A DNA stretch of 64,000 nt, from positions 30,701,729 to 30,765,728 of the forward strand of contig CM049314.1 of NCBI GenBank assembly GCA_026874595.1, written 5' to 3'. Source of the stretch: Sipunculus nudus (taxonomy: Eukaryota > Annelida > Sipuncula > Golfingiida > Sipunculidae). The position numbers and the translations under genes were made by a program. The notes beneath the pieces are model-generated. The model ran no database searches. It was not told where the DNA came from and saw only the letters and a list, made by a program, of their open reading frames with translations. Below, piece by piece: positions 34,331 through 46,859 of the stretch; position 1 is the first letter of the stretch; each line of letters starts with the position of its first letter.

Positions 34331-34770
34331 TTTATATACATGTTTGTGCAATTCTAATGTTTTTTAATATACCCTGCAGGGAAGAAACCACCACCCATAA
34401 TAAACGTTTTGAAACTTTTTGGTATAATTTTGTAATACCGGGTATTTTTGGCGTTGGTTTTCGGTATAAAGCGTTTATTGGTCTATTTTCTTAAGTTATT
34501 GAGAGCAAAAGGGGCGCCCTCTAAATTCACCTCTGGGTCATCATCAATATCCACCCTCGGAAACGGAAATCTACCTTTTTTCAAGATCATGAACAGTAAA
34601 CGGTTGAGTTTTAAATATTAAAAACCCCATAGATAACACAAGTAGATAAGTGTAAGACCTATGAATCCCACAAAGAAGAAGCATATGACATCACAGTATT
34701 TTTCGTATACTAAATGTAGATGCAATAACGACCACCAGGTGGCAGCACTTTACAGTCTATAAAACACTGA
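34331..34770. other. Intergenic, nothing recognised
   Basis: No gene or repeat family recognised. Confidence 0.35.
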
Positions 34771-35077
34771 TTAGGCCAAAAAAATATATACAAGGTATGG
34801 TTCTCAGGCCCCGCCCGCGTCAATTTTAACCCCCCGTTTACAAATTATTTTGATTTTCATTTTTAAAGAAGATAAAACAATACAATATTGATAAGATTTC
34901 CTTTGTCATGTAGTGCTTTTTTCTTTTTAGCAAATAAATCTGTTATTTTCATGCTTTTCCCTGATCATATAATATTTTTATCAAAATATACAAAAAAAAA
35001 GGTAAAAATAAAAGTATCGCCCGCCCGCACTGGTTTCTGAAAAAAGTGCCTGAGAACCATACCATTTTTGGCCTTAG
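34771..35077. mobile_element. MITE, 'ggtatggttctcaggc' family, copy 2
   Basis: The inverted ends are clear: ggtatggttctcaggc on the left and gcctgagaaccatacc on the right, with an outer ttaggccaaaaa / tttttggcctta pair. The body is AT-rich and non-coding, about 300 bp in all. Confidence 0.88.
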
Positions 35078-35225
35078 GCAAAAACACACAAGGATTGGTT
35101 TATCAGGCAACCCGCGCATCAATTTTGAACTCACCTCCTCCGTGCGTAAAAAAAAATAGATTTTCAATTTCAGTAGAAATTTACTGAATTTGAGCTCCAG
35201 CCACTTATAAAAATTTTATTTCCTT
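35078..35225. mobile_element. Partial MITE of the same family, adjacent
   Basis: It begins 'aaggattggtttatcaggca' and continues with the family body (cgcatcaattttga, gagctccagcca), without a right end. Confidence 0.6.
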
Positions 35226-35639
35226 ATTTCATGATACTAAACAAATATTACTGCGTTATAGTAAGAGATCATTTGAACTATATGTATCAGGCTTGGATAG
35301 ATTAAAGTGTAGGCCTTCGTATATAGGTTTCATTCATATTCAGATTATCATTGTTAGCATAATTTAAAGCGAAGCTCACCAAGGTTTATATTTTTAATTT
35401 GCACACACACTATCAGCCTGTGCAGAACTTAGGTAATTGTGCATTATGCATAGCCCTTAGCCTTATTTACAGATAAACCTTGACACACTGTCGCGCTGTC
35501 TGGCCTGTAAACACGCGTACAAAGCCGTACTCTTCGATTGCCAAATCTGTCAAACCACAATTCAAATTATTGAGTGTCATTTCCCAGAACCAGCTTTCCC
35601 GAAAAACAGTTTTTCCCCGGTTATAAAACGCCGTCGTCC
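35226..35639. other. Intergenic, nothing recognised
   Basis: No gene evidence. Confidence 0.35.
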
Positions 35640-36115
35640 AGGGATGATGGACTCCAGTCTCGACTCGAGTCCACTTTTTTCAGGAACTCGGACATGGACT
35701 AGCTCGAGGGTCCTGCACGGACTCGCACTTACTCGGACTTAAAGGTAAGGACTCAAGAGATCAGGCCGAGTCCATCTCGAGTCCAGCTGGAAAACGTTCT
35801 TTCATATAGGTTACTATAGCCCTAACTACCAACATATTATTATTCTTATAAAAAGACCATATTTACTAAGCTTTAGTTCGGCATCGGGGCTCTTAATATA
35901 ATTAAAGATTCAAGTAAAAAAGCATGTGTAAACTAATATCGAAACACACATGATTATCCTAAATTTCCGATCAAATTTCTTAAAAAAAGAGATTCGTATT
36001 GGATTCGGGTTCCAGCCGATTCGGACCTTATGAAAATGGACTTGAACTCGGACCACAATGACTTATACTCGGACAAGGACCTATACTCGGACTCGAATGG
36101 TGTGGATTCGACCAC
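35640..36115. repeat. Dispersed repeat family D, copy 1
   Basis: Two blocks (about 35640-35795 and 36000-36110) are dense in degenerate 'actcggactcgagtcc' words, with a 200-bp spacer between them. The reverse complement of 40330-40870 has the same order: matching flanks ('gccgagtccatctcgagtcc' against 'gccgaatccatctcgagtcc') and a similar spacer. Confidence 0.75.
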
Positions 36116-36265
36116 AGCACTGCCGTCGTCATTATACATGGGCATGATCACAGGTACTGATGGCAGATATGTGATACTAAAGAAAGTAAATAAAGATAAG
36201 AATAATACCTTCACTCCGGGGATTCACTGTTGTATGAAATTTCACAGCCTCACTATCACAATGAC

Positions 36266-36598
36266 CCATACCACTGATCAGTGCTGTGGTCCGTGGATCC
36301 AAAGTGTCACTTTCTGATCTGCGAGTCCCGGCTGTGTCGTGTCACTTACATCAGCGTCGAGAAACCCAATGGCCTTAAAGGTCACCGAGGAAGTAGGAAC
36401 GACTCCGCTCAGATTGCTGACTCGGTATATTTTGAAGCTGGTGTTGTAAATTCCCGTTCTATTGAAAAACAGGCTTCGTGATCAAGACAAGCTGATTATT
36501 GGGAAATACGGTGATGTCATGGAATTCGTATCAGCGGCTGAGCTTTCTGGGAAAGTTGGACCATCGGGGAGGCCTCCGTCATACATTAGCATAAATAG
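36266..36598 (-). pseudogene. Degraded coding exon, family unknown
   Basis: The minus strand reads in one frame with a single internal stop (TGA at about 36481-36483). Segments include MTSPYFPIISLS before the stop and, after it, FFNRTGIYNTSFKIYRVSN and VTFKAIGFLDADV, then QKVTLWIHGPQ. The alternating hydrophobic pattern suggests a beta-rich domain. An alternative reading makes 36350-36473 a true 124-base exon, with an AG at 36474-36475 and a strong GTAAGT donor at 36344-36349. That would avoid the stop. A further open stretch lies at about 36211-36310. I do not recognise the family. It may be a live small exon or a relic. Confidence 0.4.
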
Positions 36599-36619
36599 CA
36601 GGGGGTAGAGCCCGGGGCC

Positions 36620-37185
36620 TTGTTAGCCACACGAATGCGGCTGGCTCGGTCAAAAAGACGGCTTACTTCTGTAGTAAGCGGAGTTTCGTGTCTCGACTCG
36701 GCTTGCAAAATGTCGGCTGGCTTAAAATGACCTGCGAGTCTATTCATTTGACGACGTTACAAATTACCGGTATCCATGTTATGTAAACAAGCTATCTATA
36801 ATTACGTGTGACATAACTGCATCCATTTTACATTTTAGTTTAAATATCGAGATTAGTTTTTCTTGATGGGTTTTTAAACCAATAATTTCATACTTAAACA
36901 TTCACACCGTTTCCTTTCTGCAACAAGAATAAAAATATAACACATCTGAAATTTTCACAAATGTTGATCTTCAGTTAGGCTCCTTGGAATATCACAACTG
37001 AAATAGCTTGAAAGAACGAGAAAACTAACTTTATTTTAGTCTGTATATGTCTCGGGGATTATTTATTGTAAAATATTTGACTTTTCATAATATTTTTTCT
37101 CTCAAGCCGAACTAGGCGCACAAAAACGGCTCACTTCGGCTTAATGAAATATCGGCGGCGCCTCCTGATAAACTTGGCTAGGCTA
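36620..37185. other. Intergenic, nothing recognised
   Basis: No gene evidence. Confidence 0.35.
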
Positions 37186-37420
37186 CCGGCTTCCAGGGTT
37201 AGAGCGCAGGACTCAAAGACGGAAGATCGTAAGTTCAAATCTCGGCCGAGGCGGAGAGATTTTTTACGGTTGACCCCCAACTAGTGTGAGCGATCTGCAG
37301 GCTAAATGGGAAGGTCGTGCCCCACGGCCAGTTGTATGCAGCGGCTCAGCGTTTATGTTGGTAAATCCGGGAAGCTTCCGTCTTTTGATATGAACCACTG
37401 GTTTAATTTCTGGACAATAT
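37186..37420 (+). mobile_element. tRNA-derived SINE, copy 2
   Basis: The head has 'ggttagagcgcaggactcaa' and a box B-like 'agttcaaatctcggccgagg', followed by 'gatctgcaggcta' as in the 11148 copy. Confidence 0.75.
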
Positions 37421-37748
37421 TTTTATAATGGAAAGGCTCTGTTTCGTGCTAACCGCCCGTGATATATTTAAGGTCATTATCGTATGTTATCATCTGATAT
37501 ATACCTCAAGAATATATTCTGTGCACACACCAGGCCTAAGCAACAGGGGATGCAATCCCTATTTCAACACTTGAAAATAATGCACATTTTCTACAAAGCT
37601 CCAAGCAGGGTGAAATATGATGTGACCCGAAACAAAAGTTTATACTTGAGGAATATTTTAAATATATATATATATATATATATATGTATATTAAACCAAT
37701 GGTTTACTGCAATAAACAGCTGCTTGATGTTTGGTTGTTCTATTTGTA

Positions 37749-37787
<39 letters not shown>

Positions 37788-39560
37788 TTGTATATACATA
37801 CACGTGTGTGTCTGTGTGTGTGTATAATGCCAAAAAAGTGAGAGCATGTTTACTAAGCATTAAACAGGTTAAAGCATTCTTTTACAACACTATAACCATT
37901 AATTCACCTGGGAAATAATAAAAAAAAAATCAACACAGCGAAGCGTGCATCGAGAAAATGCAACCTCTGCATTCAAGAAAAAATACAACATTTGCGCAAC
38001 AAAGCGACCAAACACAGATTAGTCTCAACAAGCGTGATGAGCTCATTTAAAATGCTGCAACTCCTCAAAGCTACCAAATTGTACTAAAAAGATATAACAG
38101 GAACAGCTGGATGTCTGTGTTATAAGCAACAGTTACCTGGCGGCCCCGGATTGTAAACATCACTTTAACCTTAGGCGTGAGACTCTGTTGTAACATAATT
38201 CTTTAACGTATTTAATGCTTAGTACGTATGTATGTATGTATGTGTGTATATATATATAATCAAAACTGTGATATACGTCTAAAATTTATATATATATACA
38301 GGTCTCGAAAGACAAACGAATTTATTTTACGTTTATTACTGTTTCTTAAAATAAATTAAACTTATGTATATCACGTGTAATATATTTATACTCACGCCAA
38401 TTACCTTAGACAATGAATGTCTCTACTGACTAGTATTACATAGTGCAGTATTGTAGAAAACACGGGGCACTACGGGTTACTTCTTCCAGGCGGGAGGGGG
38501 GGGGGGGGGGTCAAATAATCATTCTGTCTTCCCATATATCGAACGAATATATTATCCTGATTATCAGATTATTTTGTCTGACGAAAGGCACACTCTTTCA
38601 GCTTGGCATTCAAACTATATACTTGCAATAAAATAAAGCCTAATGATATGTTGTGAATTACAAAAATACAATAGATTATCCTAGTTATAAATATAGCTTG
38701 TACATATTGTAGGAATATCCACCCGGAAACATGTCGCTTAAACACTGACTGATTTCTACCATAATGTGCATCCCCCCCCCAGCCCGAGACAATTATGAAT
38801 TTGTTCCGTTATACCATGTAGTACTTAAATATGAACAAAGCCTTACCATGTAATCTGGCCTATGTTTGTTTTCACTCGGCTGATACCACAGTTTTATGAA
38901 GAGTACGCACCCTCGTACAACCCATGTCTACGGTGTGTGACTGTGGCTATGCGGTAATATTACGAGCGCGTCATCGTGTCACCTGACAGAGCGCACTCGT
39001 TCCTGGGAAACTTCTATCTGGGAAATTTGAGTATGGCCTGTAACACGTTATAGGCTTAGTGTCATAACGCCTAAACTGTCACCGAACACCGATATCTTGG
39101 TCTATAAGATATGTCTGTACCGTTAACAAAGCGATATATCATACAACAATTATAAAATACGGGGCTTGAACTTATATACGGGGAATTCACACCCTATGAT
39201 AACATACATATATCGCTTTTAACATTTGTATGGTTTAAAAAAATAATTTGTGATATGTCTAATAGATTAGGCCAAACTGATTCTAATGGAATCCTAGAAT
39301 CCTACATTCTTGCGTCCGCATTTTAACAGTAGAATTTCTGCTCTATTAAAATATGCTCATGTTATATTAACCACAAGAGACTCACAATTCGACATTATAC
39401 CAACAACCTTAGTGGACCGGCAACATACGGGTCCTACAGCTGTCGGACATAGGAACTGTCGGACTAAAGTCTCAGTTTGCCCTAAATAATAATGTTTTTC
39501 CTAAGTCCACTAGGCGCATAATCTCAACAACCATTTTGAAATGTTGAATTGATATTTATT
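37421..39560. other. Intergenic with TA microsatellites
   Basis: TA runs at about 37660-37685 and 37755-37786, a short TGTG tract at 37803-37822, G15 at 38496-38510 and C9 at 38772-38780. ORFs across the TA runs are microsatellite translations. No gene recognised. Confidence 0.5.
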
Positions 39561-39574
39561 TAGGAACGAAGAGC

Positions 39575-39985
<411 letters not shown>

Positions 39986-40329
39986 AATATGCAGTCAAAT
40001 TTGAGAATTCTTGGGCACTTTTCTTGGCATGTGTAATGAATTTCCTCAACCCTATTACCCTTCTCTCCATAAGACTGGAATCTTGAGTATAATGTATACT
40101 TCAATCTGTCTGTAGGTTTATGTAGCTTTCTAAAATTTTCTTTACCAGGATGGTGTAATGCCCCAAATGCGTTTGGGTACCTTTTCATGGATATAAATCT
40201 GATAAAATTCACAAAAATAGGGTAATTATCTAAAAACGTTACTATAAAAGATAAAGGGGTCCCTGAAGCTCAAAATCGACCATTCTAACATTTATATAAT
40301 AGACATTTAGTGGTAGAGCGCACCTGACA

Positions 40330-40870
40330 GGTTTTTGTAGTCGAGTCCGAGTCCACACTATCCGAGTTGGAGTGTATAAGCCCGAGTCCAGACCACTCGA
40401 GTCCAATTCCAAGTTCGAGACCTTTAGGATCAAGTCCAAGTCCACCTTCTCCGAGTCCGAGTCTTTTGGAGCTCGAGTCCAAGTCCGAGTCCAACATGTT
40501 TTTATTCAAAGCACCTTTAAATTCTGAAATCATCATGTGTATCTGTAAGTAAGTTTTTACATGGCTTTTACTTTATAATATTGGATCACAGCAGGTTTGG
40601 TAACTTACCTAACTTGTTTTCGTAATATTCTGTCATTAATTCGCACTTATCTCTCTTTAAAGTGAGTGTTCTAAATTGAACTTCAGGTCTTACGTGACAA
40701 TTTTTTTTCTGCTGGACTCGAGATGGATTCGGCCTGAGTCTTGACCTCCGAGTCTGAGTACAGGTCCGAGTCCAGGACCCGCGACTCCAAGTCCGAGACC
40801 GAGTCCCTGAAGAAGTGGACATATGTCCGGTCTCGAGTCCAATTCCAGACTCGAGTCCTACAACACTGCT
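40330..40870. repeat. Dispersed repeat family D, copy 2 (inverted relative to copy 1)
   Basis: Dense 'gagtccgagtcc' words at 40333-40500 and 40715-40865, separated by about 215 bases. It is the reverse complement of the arrangement at 35640-36115. Proline/serine-rich ORFs here are satellite translations. Confidence 0.75.
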
Positions 40871-42050
40871 CAGATTTTATTTCCTCATAGATGGTATATA
40901 CTAGCTTTTCCTATAGTTGAGATTCCGTATATGAAATATGTCCCTGACTAATGTAGAAGTACGACTTTTTCTTTTCCTTGCAGCGTTGATAGGGACGCTT
41001 CCTCTGATTACAGGTTAGGATATATAATCTTTGCGTGTGGAAACCATAAGATGTTTTCATTAATAGTTCATATTTTTTCATCCTGCCTTTACAGAACTAA
41101 ATCATTTCAGATGAATGCATGAGACTTGGGGGGGGGGGGGGGGGGCGGTGGATTTAGTTCGTACAGTAAACATAGAATAAAATTGATCAATGACAGTGAT
41201 AATATTATTTAATGTTTTGAATTTATTAAATATAAGCCAGTTATAAACCAGCAGGTACTCTACTTATAAGACTGATAATGGGCGATAATCGGGAACCATC
41301 ATAAACTGTTCATGCAGTCTTATATATTGGACCAAGGTGCACCTGTGCCATCTGAGGCTAAAGGTCAGTTTTTAAAATCAGCTTTACTAGAGAACTGGCG
41401 AAAACATGACCTTTCGGTCTCAGTTCATGTGCTCCAATAATGATATGTTTTGCATTACGAAGGTTAACTAAGAAAACGTCTTATATAGCATGACACATTT
41501 CATACTGACGCACTTGTAGCAATGCTAGTTCATCGTATATATGGATTCTATATTCAAACTCAAAAACTATATAAAAATGACAATAATAATAATAATAATA
41601 ATAAAAATAATAATGTTTTAAAAAATTACTTCTACTACTACTACTTCTGCCTCCAAGAATAACAGTGATAATAAAAAAGTATTAAATAAAAGAAACTGTA
41701 TGAATGTCCTCATTTCAACCCTTATCAGATATTTACCAGTTAGGGAGGGCTATCGTGTGTATAAGGCCAAACACTACGGTTATTGACCAATTTGCTTTGG
41801 ATACATTTATCTTAACTAAATTAAAGAGCTGACTATGGATGCATTGTAATTAACAAAATCTGATTTTAGTAAAGAGCTGACTATGAATGCAATGTAATTA
41901 ACTAATCTGATTTACTTGATTGTAATTAACCAAATCTGAATTATAGGGACATTGTCAGGAACAATATTTTACCTATTCCTTCACATTATAATTTCAGTTT
42001 TGCTTAATACTGCAAAACCATCCCTGCACATAGTCTCAGTATCTCACATA
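40871..42050. other. Intergenic, nothing recognised
   Basis: G18 run at 41128-41145, an AAT microsatellite at 41580-41615 and a short CTA repeat at 41632-41646. No exon seen. Confidence 0.4.
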
Positions 42051-42510
42051 CAGCTGTTCAATACCTTGTTATGGCTCTGCGTGTTGGTAAACATAGTCCA
42101 CGTGTCTTTTTACAATAACAAGGCCGCGTTACCGTTGCGTCGTGCCAATAATTAAGGTCTTCGTGAAACAGCGTGAAGTGTGTGTGAAGGGAGCGGTAGT
42201 GTGTGCCATGTCGTAGAGAGAATTTTGACATTTTCATAAATTTGGCACGCATTCGTACCATGTGCGTACTACTCTCGTGAACCATGCGCGAGACTGCGGG
42301 ACATTGCGGCACAATACGGTACGGTAGACGTGTACAATGCGCGAACAATACTGTGCGTAACCAAGAATTGTTATTGTGTAACAGTGTAGGCATTTTGGTC
42401 GTACACTGCTTAGACAGTGTGTAACTTATGCGTGTACAGTGCGCGAACAGGACACAAACCCGTATTCACGCAGCGGACGCCTTGCCATGACTCGTTGCGC
42501 GGCATTGTCC
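42051..42510. other. CpG-rich patch of unknown nature
   Basis: CpG is frequent here, against an AT-rich background. Phrases such as 'cgtgtacaatgcgcgaacaa' and 'cgtgtacagtgcgcgaacag' recur 110 bases apart. The minus ORF at 42058-42393 is not recognisable as a protein. It could be the end of a DNA transposon or a small CpG island. Confidence 0.35.
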
Positions 42511-42650
42511 ATGTTGAATAAATATAGTTTTAAGTTACTACAGGTACAATTAGAGGTACAATATAATATGGTGATCCTGAATTCGCATTACGAATAATTT
42601 TGAATCTATCTTTAGTAAATGCTTAAAGCTATTTCCTACTCATTTTTTCA

Positions 42651-42768
42651 GCACCATCCTTGACAATCTACGAGAAAGTTTCTGGTCTCCGGGAAATTTA
42701 CATATCCCTTTCCATGTACTCTGACCTTGACAACTGCAGGGTCACGTGTGCTGCTATTTGGTATTAGT
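42651..42768 (+). pseudogene. Truncated PAN/apple-like exon (plus strand)
   Basis: After a polypyrimidine tract and CAG acceptor (ttttttcag), the plus strand encodes LTIYEKVSGLREI, then CRVTCAAIWY and a stop. The start aligns with the terminal exon at 50792-51060 (SQIYERVKDLPEV, then CSKIACAATC), with the same acceptor phase. Similarity ends inside the Cys-rich core, where AT-rich sequence takes over. The orientation is opposite to the PLAT exons 0.6-1.9 kb to its right, so this copy has been rearranged as well as cut short. Confidence 0.7.
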
Positions 42769-43094
42769 ATAGTATATTGACCTTTAATATTGTATATTTG
42801 CCTTTTATATTGTGTATTTTCATAGTATATGTGTGTTTTATATCATATGTATATACTAATTCAATTTTCACTGTACCCTGGACCCTATTAGATATCAGCT
42901 TACTATGCTAAATAAGCATCCTGGTAAAATATCTTTGTTTTAGATATAAATATAAAAAAAAACAACAACAAACCTCTTTGCCCTGTTATGTTCCAGTATC
43001 GCACGAGTACCCCGACCAATATATATATATATATATTTATACAGAGAGAGAGAGAGACGTTAATGACTCAGATCTATCACACATTCACACATTT

Positions 43095-43152
<58 letters not shown>

Positions 43153-43300
43153 CTGAGTCCGCTTAAATTTGGTCAACTCCTTCCGTTTATCGGCTTCATT
43201 CCTTCGAACAAACCTTCACTTCGCTAAGACGCCCCTGGGTATAAACTTTTAAACTACACATGGTCATAGTGTGTGTATGTGTGTCTGTTTGTTTAAAACT
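42769..43300. repeat. TA/GA microsatellite tract
   Basis: (TA)n at 43020-43037, (GA)n just after, and a longer (TA)n at 43098-43149. In the relative at 55-56 kb the third PLAT exon follows exon b; here no such exon is found and the space is microsatellite. Confidence 0.8.
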
Positions 43301-43304
43301 TTAC

Positions 43305-43401
43305 CTTCACCTCTTGCAAGCTATCAGATGAACTAGTTCTTTTTCTAACTTGACTCAGGAAGCCCACGTATAGGCCTGGCGGGCTGGTTCTTGTCTCAAT
43401 G
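43305..43401 (-). pseudogene. PLAT-domain second exon, duplicate copy
   Basis: A 97-base exon, the same length and phase as 56348-56444. It has an intact acceptor (TTCACAG) and donor (GTAAAG). It encodes PPGLYVGFLSQV and RTSSSDSLQEVK, against PPGEYVGFLSQV and RTTSSDSWQMIE in the intact gene. There is no stop, but the conserved Trp of the DSW motif is Leu. I class it as a relic because the third PLAT exon was not found and the PAN exon is inverted. A living gene with altered structure is not excluded. Confidence 0.65.
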
Positions 43402-44460
43402 CTGTGAACAGAGAATTATCGTACTTGATACAAGATACAAGGATATTAGATAAAATATAAACTCATCAGCTGGCCTATGTTCATTTACCGCCTTGCTGTG
43501 GGATCAGACGTATCTTAACTGATTTTAAATTAAAAACAAATAAGTGACCTCTGGAAAAAAAAAATTGTGACATAACTATTCTTGCATAAATATAATCATA
43601 ATTTAAAATACAAGTATGAATAGAGGTGTATGCATTGTTTTGGCACAGATTGCAATGAATTTTACTCTTTGTGAAAACGGCGTTGGCCGAGTGAACACTT
43701 CCCGGGTGCTGTTTCAATGAAGTGCAAACAGATCAATCACACTAGCGCCACCTGTTGCCGACGACTGTAACAAAGAATCATCAAAGACAAAACTTTCATA
43801 TTTTTAACGGCGAGTATGCTGTCCGGATGAATAGTCTGTTTTAAAAGTTTCTATTCCGTTATTCCGTGTCTGACGTGTATTAACAAGATATAATCCCTTT
43901 GAATATCTGATAAAATAGACCAGAAAACGCCGATTCAATCGCGCACTGGCTGTTTTTTATCCATGTGTGAATAACACGTGGGGCGCCTGACAACATTATC
44001 CAGCCATATTTAACAAGAAAATACGGCGCATTTCAGAAGTATCAGAGTTTTGCACAGGACTGTTTGCAAATAGTCACCTTCAACCATCCGCACATATGCA
44101 CCACGCGTAGGTTACGTAGTTTTTTTTCCTTGCTTTTACCAAAAGCTTGTGCATAATTAAGTACATAATTCCTCCATCACAGGGGCTTTATAAGAACATT
44201 TCTTAACTACCTTGAGTTCATTAAACTATAAATAGATAAAAATAAAAAAATACTGGTCTTTAGACTCTAACACAGTATACTTGTATCATAAGCTCTAGTG
44301 CGCATGCGCGTTTGAAAGATGTATTAACGGAGATAAATATCTGGTACGTGGTAGGAAAAATAAAGTTCCGTTTATTTAAAGTAACATCTACATTTACCTT
44401 GGCTTACATCAACAATATCTTTGTTTACATCAATATTACCTTAGATTCCATAAACATTAC

Positions 44461-44593
44461 CCCAGTCTGCGAGGAGCTGACACAAGCAGCCACTCAGAAG
44501 ACGTACCGAGTGACCCGGTCATCTGCATGTAGATGTTTCCTTTTGTTGCTGCATTTCTGGCCGATCCTGTCTCCAAGGTGACACTGACAGATC
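44461..44593 (-). pseudogene. PLAT-domain first exon, duplicate copy
   Basis: It encodes VSVTLETGSARNA, IYMQMTGSLGTSSEWLLVSA, parallel to the exon at 57413-57551. It is 133 bases against 139: six bases (two codons) are missing at its 5' edge, keeping frame. The donor (GTAATG) is good, but the acceptor is weak, preceded by an A run rather than pyrimidines. The intron to the second exon (about 1.06 kb) is similar in length to that of the intact gene (about 0.97 kb). Confidence 0.65.
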
Positions 44594-44879
44594 CTTTTTT
44601 ATACCGAAAGAAGACATTTTACTCCAAATAATGCGGCCTTTATTTAGAGACCACTGAGTATATGATTAACTTTATACATAAATAGAACTATTGTCATCTG
44701 ACACATCTTAATCAAAATAAGATACCTTTTTTTAAAATACTTCTACTTGAGGTAACCGCATCCATTTTTTATGCAGGCTTAAACTAAGTATGTACATCAG
44801 AATCCACTCCAGTTTCGGACTACCTCAAAGGCCAGTTGCACACACTCTTTCTCATTTTATACCCTGGTCTTGACCAAGC

Positions 44880-45110
44880 ACGGTAACCACTGCACCTGCA
44901 GGTCCTTGGCGTGTGTAATTGTCCCCCCTACTGAGTAATATCACCGAACAACCGCTGAAAGGCACACTCGTGAATGAAATTAGGCATGCAGAGCGGTCAC
45001 CCTTGTTAGAGGCCTACCTTGAAAAATCTCACCGCTCCTCGGCTGAGATTGGAACTCACAATCTTCCGGCTTTGTGTCCTGTGCTCAACCTCTAGCCCAG
45101 AGAACCCGAT
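44880..45110 (-). mobile_element. tRNA-derived SINE, copy 3
   Basis: Its reverse complement starts 'tagaggttgagcacaggac', then has 'gagttccaatctcagccgag' and 'gctctgcatgcct', matching the 11148 and 37186 copies. Confidence 0.75.
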
Positions 45111-46730
45111 CTTGAATCCTTAAAACCGTATATTTTGCGAATGTTAATGTTATTGCGGTTGATCGATCACATAATCGCCAGGGGCGTAGCCAGGGGGCCA
45201 TACATGTTTGTATGCATAAAGACGCGTGGACCATTTGCCCAACAGGTATGGATATATAGTCATATAGTAATGATGTGTCTATATAGTCTATATAGAATCT
45301 ATATAAGACAATAGAGTAAAAGAATTGCATATTACGCCAAAGATACATGGTCACTGTTTAAAAGACCATTAGTAAATTCCGACTTCAAGAAAAGATAGAA
45401 TGCCATAAACCGAAAAGGCAAGAGGCCTGCCCTGTCTATTAAGGGTCATAGCATTTCGACCTGAGGGGTATCTAAAGTACTTATTACTAATGGGGACATT
45501 TAAGAGTGGCCTTACCCCCTCTATCATCGACCACCCGTCTCTGAAAACACTTTGCTGAAAAGTGATCCTTAAATTCCATTACAACCAAAGAATCATATTA
45601 TGACATGGTATCTAATAAATATAACGATTCGTTAATGACGTAAATTAAAGTATTTAATATCACATATTTTTTTGCAAAATGTTAAACAGTTCCCCTCCTT
45701 ATGATGCTCACAAATTCTGTTTGACCCTTAAGAATTTTGACCTGATCATTCCGGACTCTTCTTTCTTTTCTTTCTGTTGAATGTTCTGCTATGTGAGACA
45801 TGAATACATACTTTGTACAAGTCTACCGCGAAATATTAAATTTAAGATTTATTATAAATAAAATTACAATATTTTCAACGTTGATATAAAAAATTTATAT
45901 AAACTAATAATTAAAACATGATCAAATATGAGGATTAATGAATGTTAATCAAATTCATAGCCGCCATGTCATACGACATAATACCTTTTTTAAAACGTTT
46001 ATACAAAATATTTTTTCATTATACATTCTTTTGTATTTATTACAAATTATTAAGACTACATTTCGCAATATCAATTTCGGTTTTGTTTACTATAAAAGCA
46101 TGATCTGGTTGTTTTATTTATTTATTTTGCATTTTATATCTCTTTATTTATAATGGGTTCCTGTACATATTATGGATTTGTCGGTCTTAATTACCATGTT
46201 AATAAATATCAATTCCATCCTGTAGCTGATAATGCGTCACCGGAATATATCATTGGTAGCTGAGAGTTGCAGGTGAAGTATCCGTTTTTTTTTAAAGGTT
46301 TATTAAAAACAAGCAAATTCAAGGAATTTATGTCGCGAGCTTTCGTCTTGAAGTCCTGGATGAATTTAAAGTGTGTGCTGAGTAAGCAGAAATAGTTTTA
46401 ACTACGCTCAAAAGATGGCAGCACTTGCAAACATTCAGTATTTTATTCACCGCTAGCGACACCTGTTGGTGATCAGTGAAGCTAAGTGTGTTGATTCATC
46501 ATATCAAAAATGAAATATTATATATATATTAATATTATTACGGAGAAGGTTTTTTTTCTAGACCACGGTTTACCTGCTTCCGTTCTGATATGACTCTCCA
46601 AATTTGGCAGACCTATCGGTGCTGTGCTCTTCTAGGACAAGTTTGTTTTATTTTGCGGGTTTATGCCCTATTAAGCTGAATAATTAATAACTGTAATATT
46701 TCCCCATTAGGTGCCCCTATGTCTTTTGTG
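45111..46730. other. Intergenic, AT-rich, nothing recognised
   Basis: No exon or repeat family recognised. 45820-46150 is extremely AT-rich, with spurious ORFs. Confidence 0.4.
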
Positions 46731-46859
46731 CTGCGAGGTCCTCCACGCCTGTGTTGCTTTTTCAGGAATTTTCACTGGCATGTTAAAGACCGTGGCCGGA
46801 ACATATGTCCTGCCCAAAAGGCATTTCCGTGCAATACGCGGTCACGCGGGTCCACTGAA

